A stretch of 64,000 bases of DNA from Euclidia mi (lineage: Eukaryota > Arthropoda > Insecta > Lepidoptera > Erebidae): NCBI GenBank assembly GCA_944739405.2, contig OX123182.2, positions 105,627,279 through 105,691,278 of the forward strand. The letters are read 5' to 3'. The notes under the pieces are model-generated. The model saw nothing but the letters and a program-made list of their open reading frames with translations, was not told where the DNA came from and made no database searches. Positions within the stretch are counted from its first letter, which is position 1, and each line of letters opens with the position of its first letter. The position numbers and the translations under genes are program-made. Positions 52,792 to 63,892 of the stretch are shown piece by piece.

Positions 52792-52993
52792 TCTGTATAT
52801 ATTAAATTATTCCGTTACTGGCTGGCTGACAGACACACCGCCAAATCGATTGGGCGCAAGAATGTGAAATTTGGCATATAGATGTTCCTTGGGGACCGTA
52901 GAGGTGCACAAAGCATTGTTTTCCTGACATTCTCACGCAATAGCGAAGAAAGTAATACATACTGTATATGTAGGCTTAGCTGTCGGCATCCTG
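52792..52993 (+). repeat. Mini-Helitron-like copy (TCTGTATATAT family)
   Basis: A|TCTGTATATATTAAATTA start, GACAGACACACCG and GGCATATAGATGTTCCTTG body; 3' end eroded. Confidence 0.55.
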
Positions 52994-53310
52994 TGAAACG
53001 GGACATCATTTTATAATTTGTCAATCATTTTATAATCTATCTCTTTTCGAAAGGTTACCTCAAAAACAAGTAGGTAGCTGTCTCCTAAAAACCACATTAG
53101 AGTCAACTTATACATTATAATACCTGCTTATGAATATAATAATAATGTGTATATGATTTCTCCTTAAAGCATGTTTCGTATGACACGCGCAGACTTAAAC
53201 CAAATAACTTGATAGGCAAAGCCGAGACCAAATATTAGCAGACCAATGTTACGCGTTCTAACATTTAAGATGCTATTTCTTGATATTCTACTATACTTTT
53301 TGTTTTATAG
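52994..53310. other. Intergenic
   Basis: Nothing recognised. Confidence 0.4.
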
Positions 53311-53556
53311 ACTCAAGCCTGTTTCCCCGAAGGGGTAGGCAGAGGTGTAACATTACACCCACATTTCACCATGATTTTTTAGGTCCCACGTATTAGGGAA
53401 CGAGCCTATTGCCTGACACATCACCAGACTCCGTGTTGCTACTGAGAATTCGGAAAAACCCAGTACTGAACACTTTTGTTCGACCCAGGAATTGAACTTG
53501 GGACGTCCGATCGGCTGACGCATACGCTATCTACTGAACAGGGAAGGCAGTCCTAC
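53311..53556 (-). mobile_element. tRNA-headed SINE
   Basis: Minus strand: head with TTCAGTAGATAGCGTATGCG and B box AGTTCAATTCC, then CAGTAGCAACACGGAGTCTG, GGTGTAATGTTACACC hairpin and GGGGTAGGCAGAGGTG. Confidence 0.75.
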
Positions 53557-53799
53557 CAAGATATACTTACTAGATATACGATGTTAAAATGGACAATAAG
53601 TAAAAAGCTATTTATTGATCTTATATATTTTTTGTGGTTATTATTTTTTATATATTTTTTATTTTATATATTTTTTTATTATATATTTTTTGGATTTCGT
53701 ATGAAAAACAAAACACGAAAGCTTTGTTGAATCATTCGTACGTTTTAATTACAGACATTTTTCTCCAAAACTGCTGGTCCAAATAAGTTGAAACTGTAC

Positions 53800-54032
53800 G
53801 TGTGGTGACGGATTAAGAATACGGATTGTCACCACCCCATATCATCTCAAAGGTGTCGTAGGAGCCGACAGAGGGAGCATAATATTATGCATAGAACAGC
53901 ACTGTAAGAGAAGGAAAACTTGATACAAACCCTATACCAACCCGTTTGGCCAGCATGGTATAGTAGGCCAATTCCTCCTTTCAAAGGAGAGGCCTAGTCC
54001 AGCAGTGGACTGTTAAAGGCTGATGATGAAAC
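53800..54032 (+). mobile_element. Retroposon with RTE-like tail, copy 3, 15-bp TSD
   Basis: AAGTTGAAACTGTAC at 53785-53799 and 54033-54047. Runs GTGTGGTGACGGATTAAG to GGCTGATGATGAAAC, so the simple-repeat (TGA) end is 3' and the element is on the plus strand. Confidence 0.85.
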
Positions 54033-54147
54033 AAGTTGAAACTGTACCTACCTAAATTTAGTAATTATTATACAACAATATTGTATTTTACGAACAGCAT
54101 TCTGTGGCAACTGTCACTCATTTAAAATGTAATTTGTTTGTTTTTTT

Positions 54148-54357
54148 AAAAAAGGGCAACTCCCGCACTAGGACTAAATCCTGTGTCGCGGAACTTTACA
54201 AACATACAACAAACGGACACAATGAACGCCCAGACTCGTGACAACAATTTGTGGATCACACAAAGTGTTGTCTCGTGTGGGGATCGAACCCACAACACTC
54301 GGCTTAATGTCAAGCAGTGAGGCGGCTGCTTAAACCACTACGCCAATCGTGCAGTCA
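54148..54357 (-). mobile_element. tRNA-headed SINE, CACAGGATTTAGTCC family, copy 2
   Basis: Same head (GTTTAAGCAGCCGCCTC, GGGTTCGATCCCC) and body as 29612-29827, with an A-rich 3' end. Confidence 0.75.
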
Positions 54358-54896
54358 ATTTATTCTTATTCATGATAAAAACTGTAATTTCTTGTACTTC
54401 TATTAACTTTTAACATTAAGAAGGTATAACGAAACGTTCATAAACACAGTTTGTCTGAATAGATCTCCAAGAACCTATCAAAATTATAAACATAGGTACG
54501 TACCTATATCTTTGTAATAAAAGTCTTATTAGATGTGATATATGTGCCCACAAATTGAAGTTCAATCATCAGCTGCTGATGAACTTGTTTACAATTGAGA
54601 CAATCATTGTCAATGACATTTCATTACAGAAGAAAAAAAATACAGATAGGTACTTTAGCTTACACGGGGAACTTGATCGCAAATTATATTCATGAATTTA
54701 GCTATGTCTTTTGCTTGTTCGTCCGTTTGTAAAGAAAATATTTTCAGTATTTACCTACACTACAATATACTCAAAGTAGAAATAAGGATGAATGACCTAG
54801 GAAACCATCGTCAACCATAATAAAACTTATATGGTTACCAGATAATACCAAATTATACACAAATATGTGAACAAACATTCCTTACACAGGGTGTAA
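54358..54896. other. Intergenic
   Basis: Nothing recognised. Confidence 0.4.
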
Positions 54897-55247
54897 AAAG
54901 ACCCTTAACGAAAACTGAAACCACATATTGTACCAATCATTACGAACATTTTTTGCTTCGGCACCATACCTGGGAAATTACTGGTTTAGGAGATATTGAG
55001 GCTCAAAGTTAGTATGGAAGTTTTGTAATTAGGTACAAAATCGATGCATTTATGCCGCTAACCTGTTCTATAGATGTCCTATGCACCCAAAGATCAGTAG
55101 GTATTCCGAATTTTTTATAGCGGCTTGAAAAAAGTGAAAACTTCAAAAAAAATGTCGTTTCCCAGGTTTTATTTTTGGTTAGTATGACTTGGCATGATGT
55201 CCAAAACGCATAGACTTCGGCTTGGTGATGGGTCTTGTGACACCCTG
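54897..55247 (+). mobile_element. CAGGGTGT MITE, copy 4
   Basis: CAGGGTGTAAAAAGACCC to TTGTGACACCCTG. TA on the right, CA on the left. Confidence 0.75.
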
Positions 55248-55436
55248 TATAGATAAATTACACCATCCATCAGAATAAATAAACGCGCTGTTCCGACAAT
55301 GACTTCTTTTGTGTGGGAATCGATCCCACGACCTCACTACATCAACAGGCACCTTAGATAAAGAACTCGACAGTTACAATCATAGAGCAAAATTTCAGAA
55401 TTGAATATGTCCCCCGCTAATTTTTAACTGAACTTT

Positions 55437-56080
55437 TTAACCCGACTACGGCGAAGCCAAAAGGAAGGGTTATGTTTATGGCAGTCTATGTATGTATGTT
55501 TGTATGTTCCACCGTAGCGTCTAAACTACTGAACCGATTTTAATAAATGAGATGTCAATAGATTCGTAATTAAGGCCCGTGTGACATGGGCTATGCAAAT
55601 TTTATCCAAATTTTCTATTATACTGTTAATAGCTCAGATTCCAACCTCAAAAAAAAATAAACTGAGATAATCATTACGTGTTTGGTATCAAAAGAAAGGT
55701 ATCGGTGAGCACATTACAAATGTGTACATATATTATACTGCCCCCGTCAAAATATAAGTTAAAACGCACTTGTACTTACAATTCGCGCGGTACAGACGCT
55801 TTGCGTTACCTTTTTTCTTTCTTCCTATAATGACAATGCAAATATTGCACGGTTACTTTACATGCCCCATCGGGATATGGAAAAGGATTAAATAAAAAAA
55901 TAGTTTAAAAACTATAACCCACATTAGGTATACAATAGGTGCGACCATGGCTCTAACTTGAGCACATCTGTATTTATACCTACTTTTCTGAAATTATACC
56001 TGAATGAGCTATTTTCTTGTTTCGTTATTTTTGGACGCCCTTTTTGACGTAGTCGCGTTATAGCTTTTAAACTATTTTTT
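55437..56080 (+). repeat. CCCGACTACGG family, uninterrupted copy
   Basis: ACCCGACTACGGCGAAGCC, GATTTTAATAAATGAGATG, GTTTGGTATCAAAAGAAAGG, GTACATATATTATACT, then ACTTACAATTCGCGCGGTAC and ACAATAGGTGCGACCATGGC. This is the empty-site reference for the insertion at 36119-39855. No ORF. Confidence 0.7.
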
Positions 56081-56169
56081 ATAAATAAGTATAATAACAG
56101 AAACTTAGACTATATTTATTATGTTACAGAAAGAATACCAGAAAACTGTAAACAAATGAATCAATAATA

Positions 56170-56575
56170 CAGTGTGTCACAAGACCCAAACCAAAGTCTA
56201 CTCATTTTAGACATCATGACAAGTAACAGTAATCAAAAATAATACCCGGGAAATAAGTAGACCTTTTTAAGCCGCTATTAAAAAGCGCGCGTGCAGTGCT
56301 CAAAATGCCTACTTATTCAGGAGTGCATAGAACATCTATATAACGAATTGGTGGTGTAAATTCATCGATATTGTAACTGATCAGAAAATATAACAAAAAA
56401 AATATAGTGACTTTGACCCTCAATATCTCCTGAATCAATAATTGCCCAGGTATGGTGCCGAAGTAAAAAAATGTTCGTAAAGATTGGTACAATATAATAT
56501 TCTATCACATTAATATTCTATCACATTTTCAGTTGAGTGATTTCAGTTTACGGTAAGGGTCTTTTTTACACCCCG
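56170..56575 (-). mobile_element. CAGGGTGT MITE, copy 5
   Basis: CAGTGTGTCACAAGACCC at the left; TTACACCCCG at the right. It has an internal doubling of AATATTCTATCACATT (about 56507-56540). Confidence 0.7.
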
Positions 56576-56924
56576 TTTATAAGAACAACAAAACTATATT
56601 AATATAAAATATGTACCTAATTTCAATAGCGAAGATGGTTGAAATGTTCCTGCAGCTTGGGAGCCTGTTATCAGGCTAATGAAACCCAAGAAGGACAATT
56701 CACCAGAAGACATCAAGACACAGTGAGCACATTCTGTGTAGATAGTAACACCAATAGTTGAAAAATGTTCGGGTACTTTGAGATAACTTTTAAATTCAAG
56801 ACAAAAGATAAATAGCACCTCAGTCTGCCTGGACCACGGTTCCTGTAAAGAATCTGAAACGTCAGCTAGTAATAATAAAAAAATGTAGTTCTAGATCATT
56901 CGGTTTAAATGAAAATTAACTAAA
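56576..56924. other. Intergenic
   Basis: 74-codon minus-strand frame (56594-56818) with no recognised motif. Confidence 0.35.
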
Positions 56925-57452
56925 ACCGAAGTCTACTCATTTTGTTTTCATTCATTCATTCATTCATTCATAGTCTCACGCCTGTATCCCCGAAGGGGTA
57001 GGCAGAGGTCTAAATAAATTTTTAGGTCCCACGTAATAGGGGGCGAGCCTATTGCCGTTACCGGGCACATCACCAGACTCCGGGCTACTACTGAGTATTC
57101 GGAAAAACCCAGTAACACTCTTGCCCAACCCGGGAATCGAACCCTGGACCTCCGATCAGCAGTCGCATACGCTATCTACTGGACCACGGAGGCAGTCAAT
57201 GAAGTTTTCACATTTTTTAAACTGCAATGCTCGAAATACCTACTTATCCATGAGGTCATAGGGCATCTATAGAACATATTGGTGGGGTAAATACATCGAT
57301 TTTGTACCTAATAAGAAAAATTCTATACTAACTTTGAGCCTCAATATTTCCTGAACCAGTAATTTCCCAGGTATAGTGCCGAAGTAAAAAAAATCGTAGT
57401 GATTGGTACAACATGGGATTTCAGTTTTTGTTAAGGGTCTTTTTACACCCTG
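56925..57452 (-). mobile_element. CAGGGTGT MITE, copy 6, split by a SINE
   Basis: The MITE sequence ACCGAAGTCTACTCATTTTG stops at about 56944 and resumes with GAAGTTTTCAC at about 57201; the right end TTACACCCTG|TA is intact. The SINE lies between. Confidence 0.75.
56946..57198 (-). mobile_element. tRNA-headed SINE inside the MITE
   Basis: Minus: head GCCTCCGTGGTCCAGTAGAT, B box GGGTTCGATTCC, AACGGCAATAGGCTCGCCCC, GGGGTAGGCAGAGG..., tail of ATGA repeats. Best preserved head of this family. Confidence 0.8.
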
Positions 57453-57842
57453 TAGGTACCTACATAAAAATAATCAAAAACTGTATTCGTAGAAAGTCCA
57501 TGTATTGTATCTGTAAAATTGTATAAAGAGCCCGACTGCAGTGCTCGTTGAATAAACAGGAGTTAAAGAACTGTAGTTAAACACTGGCTATCTGTGCCAA
57601 CTCGTAATTCTTATCATAACTTAAACTACCAGAGTATAATTATTCGACTTATAAGAACTTAAACACACGTCTAAGACAATATTGAAATACTCTGCATAAC
57701 AATGATACAACTGTTAGTTCTCTTCGAGGCCAAACAATATCTTAAGATAGCTCATGCTTGCTAATCTGCAGTGATACTCTTCTAAGAGTCAGCCTTTGAC
57801 ATACCGCACTATAAATAAAAATCAGTGCAACAGTCAGAACAA
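57453..57842. other. Intergenic
   Basis: Nothing recognised. Confidence 0.4.
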
Positions 57843-58213
57843 AAGTGCAACAGTGCAGCGAGCGAGCTATTGAGGGGACTATGCTCGGAGTTTCTCTGAA
57901 GGATCGAATTCGTAATGAAGTTATCTGACAGAGAACCAAGGTAATCGATATAGCTCAAAGAATAAGCAAGCTGAAGTGGCAGTGGGCTGTTCCCATTTGT
58001 CGCAGAACCGATAACCGTTGGTGTAGTCGTGTTCTAGAGTGAGACCGCGCCTTGGCAAACGTAGTGTAGGACGCCCTCCGCCCTCCGCCTAGGAGGAGTA
58101 ACGATATACGCAAAGTGGCTGCCAGCGGCTGGACACGACGAGCCAAAAATCGAGCTCGTTGGAGAGGCCTATATCCAGCAGTGGACTACGGCGGCTAATG
58201 ATGACGATGAGTG
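57843..58213 (+). pseudogene. RTE LINE C-terminal fragment and 3' end
   Basis: Readable as RAIEGTMLGVSLKDRIRNEV, IDIAQRISKLKWQWA, then a RRTDNRW and RVLEWRPRLGKRSVGRPP run, broken by stops. It ends with GGCCTATATCCAGCAGTGGA and ATGATGACGATGA, the same tail used by the retroposons at 28258, 42085 and 53800. Only about 100 codons of the C-terminus remain. Confidence 0.75.
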
Positions 58214-58960
58214 CACTGTACAGCTACTGGGCGCAGGCCAAAAAAGATTAGGCCACAGTTCACCACTCTGGCTAATACGGGTTCGGCTACATAATATATT
58301 TTAGATAACATGCCGACACGAGTCAAAAATAATTATCATAGATGAGCTTAAAGTCTAACTAACCTCTCAATTAATTTTGGTACTCGTATTCCAGTTAATA
58401 TCCCACAAGAATTGTGATTTAAATACATTAGAACAAAGATGGCCGTATATGACGATTATTAATTAAGTCAGACATTTAAATTCTTTAGACGACATGGTCA
58501 ATAAGTATAGTGTAGACTGTAGGTATTTAAAGACTCGTGTCAAAGGCTCCCACAGTTTCAATTTTCTGCATTTTAAAAGCAGCTCTCAATAAACACCATT
58601 ATGCCATTAGTGAACAATAAAAAGTTTGATAACTTATTGTAGCTTCAGAAAGTTGGGCAATCATGAATTGGAACGGTGATTTTATGTTGAAATGTGAACT
58701 GTATATTTTGCTCCTTTTGCACTGCAAATAAATGGCTTGCCCGATGGCTGCTGGAGTAGTTTTAGAAGCTTGGAACGTCCAACTTATATGAGGTCTAGTC
58801 GTCAAAAATATTAGTTGTGTTGCTCGTCAAGTAATACATAGTTCTGATACTAGCTTTGTCAGCCATACACTCAAACGAAAAAGAAAGAAGAGTAGCTTTA
58901 TATGTAGATACCTTTTTAAGAAGCCCCAATACTATTCCTTGTTGTTAAAAATGTTTTGCT
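58214..58960. other. Intergenic
   Basis: Nothing recognised. Confidence 0.4.
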
Positions 58961-58971
58961 GCAATTCGCCT

Positions 58972-59337
58972 GATGTCCTCCTGACCGATTTTCGGCCACG
59001 GCGCGGTGGCTTGTCTATATATGAGACTTGCCATTTGCGCGTGACATAATTATTATAGTGCACAAGTGTGTACGCATACACAAGTGCACTCTCTTTTCCC
59101 TCACTCTCGTAGTCCGATGGGACGCACCAGCGACACGATCGGAGAGAGGTTGGGCGCAGGACCAACGGCTTAACGTGCTTTCCGAGGCACGGGGGTGTGA
59201 CACCGCCACTCCCTGACTCCGAACTTTCTATTGGAAAATTCCTAACAAAAAACCCAATTCTACTTTTTGTTCGACCCGGGAATCGAACCCGAGACCTCAT
59301 GATCCGTAGTCGCTAACACTACCACAGGACCACAGAG
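58972..59337 (-). mobile_element. tRNA-headed retroposon, 366 bp, 11-bp TSD
   Basis: GCAATTCGCCT at 58961-58971 and 59338-59348. Minus-strand head CCTCTGTGGTCCTGTGGTAG with B box GGGTTCGATTCCC, then AAAGCACGTTAAGCCGTTGG. A 122-codon minus frame spans it by chance. Confidence 0.85.
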
Positions 59338-59348
59338 GCAATTCGCCT

Positions 59349-59898
59349 AACTAGTATTCAACGTACACATCTCTAAGTCAAATCTTGTGATACCTACTTC
59401 AGGGCAATGTCCACTGTGTCCTACTACACGTGTAGAGTGGCAGCTCCCACTCTACATTAAAGTGCATTTTAATGGCTGTCTAACGCGGCAGAATTACTAG
59501 GAAACTATGTATACATGTTTAATATAATGGGTATAGGTATTCCACTTCGCGAAATAATATTGTTAGAGGATTGAAACATATAATGCATTTGACATTTCCT
59601 ACTTATGCATTTATTTATTTAAATTAAATTAACAAAGTAACATTACAGAATGACTTCCAAACCGTTACATTGCATACCTACTTAAAAGATACGTAAACAA
59701 TAATATCTTAACAAAATTTACTAGGTGTATTATTCTTTTAAAGGATTGTTTAAGTTTTCGCTAACCAAAAACAGGTAAATGGCAATGAAAATGATTGAAA
59801 ATTATAATTATAATATTTTTAATTAGTTTAGCTTTATCAATGGGATGGATAAGAGAGGGGGTTTCGTTCATGAAATTACCCTTTTTTGTTGACGCTAT
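59349..59898. other. Intergenic
   Basis: AT-rich, nothing recognised. Confidence 0.4.
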
Positions 59899-60057
59899 TT
59901 AACATTAGAAGCGCCGCTGTCCCAATTTTGTCCCATATGCAAGTTTGATTACATGTAAATTTTTTCTTTATTAATTTATGTCGATGAGACTTTTTGACTT
60001 TTAGCAATTTTATACACTTATATAATGTCATGATGGCTTGACTGAATGATGGCTGTA

Positions 60058-60892
60058 GGCAAAGATGAATATTGCGTAATAAATGCTTTGCCTTACCTTG
60101 GAAAAAATATAATAAACCAATTAACAAACGTTTAGGCGACTGGGCCGTGAACAAATTGATGGAGCCTTACATTAATGAGGGCAGAAATGTTACTTGTGAC
60201 AATTTTTTTACATCACTTTTACTAGCGGAATATTTGAAATCTAAAAATACTAGTATCGTGGGCACTATCATTAGTGCTCGGAGAGGAATACTCGTTTCCG
60301 TGAAAAACGCAAAAAAGGAATTACATAGTACGTTTGTGCTAAAAACAGGCGAAACATCGTTGACTGTTTATCAGGCTAAATCTAATAAAAATGTCCTAAT
60401 CCTCAGTACCATGCATCCCACTGTAACAATAGACCTAAGTTCAAAGAAAAACCTGAAGCAGTGTTATTCTACAATAGCTCAAAATATGAAGTAGATGTCG
60501 TAAATAAAATGGGTCGTAAATATACAGTAAAGCTAGCTTCCAGACGTTGGCCGGTTCATACATTTTATAATTTGTTGGATTTAGCAGGTATAAATGCATG
60601 GGTATGGTATGAAACTATCAACTAAAATTAAACGCAGAGACTTTTTATTACAATTGGGCACAGATATGAGAAGTAATTGGGAAAGAAGTATTTGACTAGT
60701 AGAAAAACTACTATTCTTGTGGAAATTCCGGCAAACATACATGAGAGAAGAGAAAAACGGACAAGCTGCCAGGTAAAGTCGAAATGCTCAAAGTCATCTA
60801 TGAAATGCCACATGTGCAAAAAAACTGTCTGCCATAAATGCACTGATAAAGAATATTATTTATGTATTACTTGTTCTAATGATAATATTAAC
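60058..60892 (+). pseudogene. piggyBac transposase, C-terminal half with cysteine-rich domain
   Basis: Blocks in order: EYCVINALPYLGKN (60067 on), a frameshift near 60115, then RLGDWAVNKLMEPYINEGRN, VTCDNFFTSLLLAEYLKSK (contains the first catalytic Asp of the piggyBac RNase H-like fold), SIVGTIISARRGIL and VLILSTMHPTVTIDL. After another frameshift near 60440 come KYEVDVVNKMGRKY, RRWPVHTFYNLLDLAGINAW, and after stops at about 60625 a tail with CHMCKKTVCHKCTDKEYYLC. This C-terminal cysteine-rich domain binds the element ends in piggyBac. The N-terminal half is deleted; the join is near 60058. Confidence 0.85.
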
Positions 60893-60910
60893 TAGTTTAT
60901 AGATAACTTA

Positions 60911-61151
60911 GGGTAGGTGGTAAAGGTGCATAGGGTTCCCACCAAGAACTTAGGGTCCCAAGCCAACCTCACCTGCAAGTGGTGCACCTGCCGATCAACG
61001 GACGAGGCTCTGGCAAACAAAATACCCCGATAAGCGGCAATAGGCTCGCCACCTATTACGTGGGATCAAAACACTGGCTAAAAGTGGGCGTTTATTATGC
61101 CTTTGCCTACCCCTTCGGGGAAACAGGTGTGATTCTATGTATGTATGTATG
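60911..61151 (+). mobile_element. SINE with GGGTTCCCACC head, 11-bp TSD, copy 2
   Basis: TAGATAACTTA at 60900-60910 and 61152-61162. Nearly identical to 49861-50095; inserted just past the piggyBac stop codon, inside that element. Confidence 0.88.
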
Positions 61152-61434
61152 TAGATAACTTAAAATTTTATAAGAATTATTCAGTAAGTTGTCACGATTG
61201 TATGACGAAACCAAAAATATTTGATTTTTAATTCATGATTTGTTTTGTTACTTTTTTGTTTGTTAAGCAATTAGAATTTGTTTTAAGTTGATTCTTAAAC
61301 ATGTTCTGAATATTTACCGAATTGTTTTAATGCTAACTTTCATGCCTTATACCAATTATCATTATAATAAATAGAATGGGACAATTTGTCACGACGGCGG
61401 TTCACGGGGATCTTAATCTTCGGCGCTTCTAGTG

Positions 61435-62075
61435 TAACCATACCGTGGTCAAGGCTTTTCTCGGCTCTATAATTCGAATTTGGGAAGGCTGAAGAAGGGT
61501 TTTGAGACTCGTCCGTACTGTTTTTTTGTTAGGCCTACTCAATAACGCTAGTGAGTTTTACTTACCTACGTACATTTTATTGTATATAGTTAGAGTTTTA
61601 CTTACTTTGTAACATTGCATACCTACTGTTAGTATTAGTTAGGTCTCATGTCAGCAGCAGATGTTACAGTTCAAAAAGACCTTCGAACAAATAGGATTGA
61701 ACTCTCTCACATACACGCCTCGCTCTAATCTAGGTATACGTAACAAATTTTAAACGATACATAAGTAGTTTGCTGATTGTGTAGCCTTTCTCATTATTAT
61801 TCTGAATCTCATTAATAGATTCAGAATAATTATGAGAAAGGCTCTTAATAGAGTGGTAGCGATTATGGCGAGTAGGGTAAGAAGTTCGAACATCTTTTTA
61901 AGGAGGTTTCGATACTCTTTTGACAAGAAGGGTTGATTTAATCAACCTGACTGTACACCAAAGTTACCATATCATAATTGTACGATTTTAATTACTCTAT
62001 TTAACTTGACATTATAGATTCTTTTATATCAAATTATATAAAATATTAATTTATATTATATCCATTATCTTCAGT
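61435..62075. other. Intergenic, one hairpin
   Basis: No gene. Hairpin at 61783-61843. Confidence 0.4.
61783..61843. repeat. Hairpin, 27-bp arms with one mismatch, 7-nt loop
   Basis: 61783-61809 (AGCCTTTCTCATTATTATTC...) pairs with 61817-61843. Confidence 0.8.
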
Positions 62076-62245
62076 CTTGTTTTATAATCTGCCCCACTGC
62101 TGGGCACAGGCCTCTTCTCCTTAAGAGAATGGTTAGGCGGTAAACCATCGCGCTAGCCAACTGAGGGTTGGCAGACTTCACATGTCTTTCGAGTACATTA
62201 TGGAAAGGCAAACTTGCAGGTTTCGTCACGATGTTTGCGTTAAGC
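62076..62245 (+). repeat. Lepidopteran retroposon 3' region
   Basis: CCCCACTGCTGGGCACAGGC, CTCCTTAAGAGAATGG, GCAGGTTTCGTCACGATGTT: a well-preserved copy of the block decayed at 49622. Confidence 0.6.
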
Positions 62246-62400
62246 GTTTAAAAAACGATAATAATCGTTAAATACCATACATATTCAACCCTTGAAATAC
62301 CGGATTATCGAAACTTCTTAGTTTACCCGTGGTTTATATCCTGAAAGAAAATATGGAAATAGTTCTTGTATAAATATATTGTCAAAAGAAGGAATCGATA

Positions 62401-62650
62401 GACTGCCTCGTTGGTCCCGCGGCATAAATGTGCGCGAGGGATTGGGAGGTATCGGGTTCGATTCCCGGGTCGGGCAAAGTGTTATTGGGTTTTCCGTTAG
62501 GAAATTCTCAGTAGCAGCACGGAGTCTGGTAATGTGCCCGGTACGGCCTATTGCCGTATATTTGTACAACAAAATTCATGGCGAAATGTGGGTGTAATAT
62601 TACACCTCTGCCTACCCCTTCGGGGATACAGGCGTGAGCCTATAAAAAAA
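62401..62650 (+). mobile_element. tRNA-headed SINE, 250 bp, perfect 12-bp TSD
   Basis: AAGGAATCGATA at 62389-62400 and 62651-62662. Head GACTGCCTCGTTGGTCCCG, B box GGTTCGATTCC at 62455-62465, AGCAGCACGGAGTCTGGTAA, a GGTGTAATATTACACC hairpin, GGGGATACAGGCGTGAGC and an A-run. Youngest-looking SINE of its family here. Confidence 0.9.
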
Positions 62651-62662
62651 AAGGAATCGATA

Positions 62663-63251
62663 ACAGAAAAACTGCGATGAATAATCTAATAAGCATTTCT
62701 CTCATAACGTAGTAAATGATATTCGTCACAGTTACAGCGAAAACACACTGCTATTGATAAGAAATAATGTACTTAAAATTGTATTTACTTACGTAAGTAT
62801 TACTTACTTACGTACTTTTCTTTATTGAATCATTGATATGTTTTCGTATTTATTCTTTTCATTTAGAATATTTACTTAGTTATTTATACCGATTCGATAA
62901 TCAAAACGAGTTCTTATGAGTACTAAACGTACTTATCTGGCAAGCTTGTATTAGCTACGTAATTCATGAGACCAGCACAAACAGCCTCCCTGTTAATGTT
63001 CTCACATGCATGTAGGTACATAATGAATCATGTCTTAATATTATGCCCCAAATTGAACGATTACTTAATTATAAATAATTTTCTCAGGATTAATATTTTG
63101 GTGATGAAATTGTCAGCTCTGTATATCTATATGTTTGCAAATATTTGACCATATTTATAGGTAACTACAGTATTCATGGAAGCAAATCTATTTCGTCAAA
63201 TGGTTTTGATTAAACCTGAGATATTTCTCGAGTGCATAGAATCTTATACTA
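62663..63251. other. Intergenic
   Basis: TTACTTACGTAAGT-type short repeats near 62787-62816; otherwise nothing. Confidence 0.4.
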
Positions 63252-63470
63252 CTTAATATATATAAATCTGAAGAGTTTGTTTGTTTGTTTGTTTGGTTTA
63301 ACGCGCTAATCTCAGGAACGACTTGTCCGATTTAAAAAATTCTTTCAGTGTTAGATAGCCTATTTAACGAGGAAGGCTATAGGCTATATAACATCACGCT
63401 ATGAGCGTCGGGAGCAAAGCAGTAGCCTTAAATAACGCGGATGTAACCGCGGTCATCCTCTGTAATACAT
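63252..63470 (+). repeat. Helitron 5' fragment (family of 30798)
   Basis: GAAGAGTTTGTTTGTTTG, GCGCTAATCTCAGGAACGAC, GAGGAAGGCTATAGGCTATA, ACATCACGCTA. The 3' end is not found. Confidence 0.7.
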
Positions 63471-63892
63471 AGATAGAGGTAAATAAGTAAATAACAAAAA
63501 TATGGTTAAGTAAAGATAGTGTCATTTTACCTAAGATAGATTTTTAGCTAATTAGATTAAAGCTAAAAGAATAAGCTAAAAGATTTCTTGAGTTGTTTCC
63601 TTAAAGCAATATCGTATCTGAAAAAAGATGCTACAATAATTGGACTCAAAGAGCTGCGATGGAATGTGATATTTATTGTCAATGGCTGTCTCGTGTTGTT
63701 TTCTCCAGACATTCGTTCAATTATATCGTAATTGGTTCTATTAGTTATGCGTACTGTAACTATTAAGAACAGCATACCTCATTAAATTAAATGGTCTCTA
63801 TATTTCATAATTTAAGCTGCGCTCTCAGCTAACACGGTTGGGCTTCAAGAGAACAATAAAATTTTGAACGGTATCAATTCGATTGCATTTTA
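63471..63892. other. Intergenic
   Basis: Nothing recognised. Confidence 0.4.

Larger units (their letters stand above)
59903..61434 (+). mobile_element. piggyBac-like element with 3' half of transposase
   Basis: Ends CATTAGAAGCGCCG and, on the other strand, CACTAGAAGCGCCG. TTAA precedes the left end (59899-59902); the right flank is TAAC, so one TSD copy has mutated or the boundary is off by a base. It holds a piggyBac transposase remnant and a SINE. Intact relatives are about 2.4 kb; here the 5' half of the gene is gone. Confidence 0.75.

Noticed and set aside
58932..59300. 122-codon minus-strand frame
   Set aside because: It is contained in a SINE with clear TSDs and tRNA-like head.
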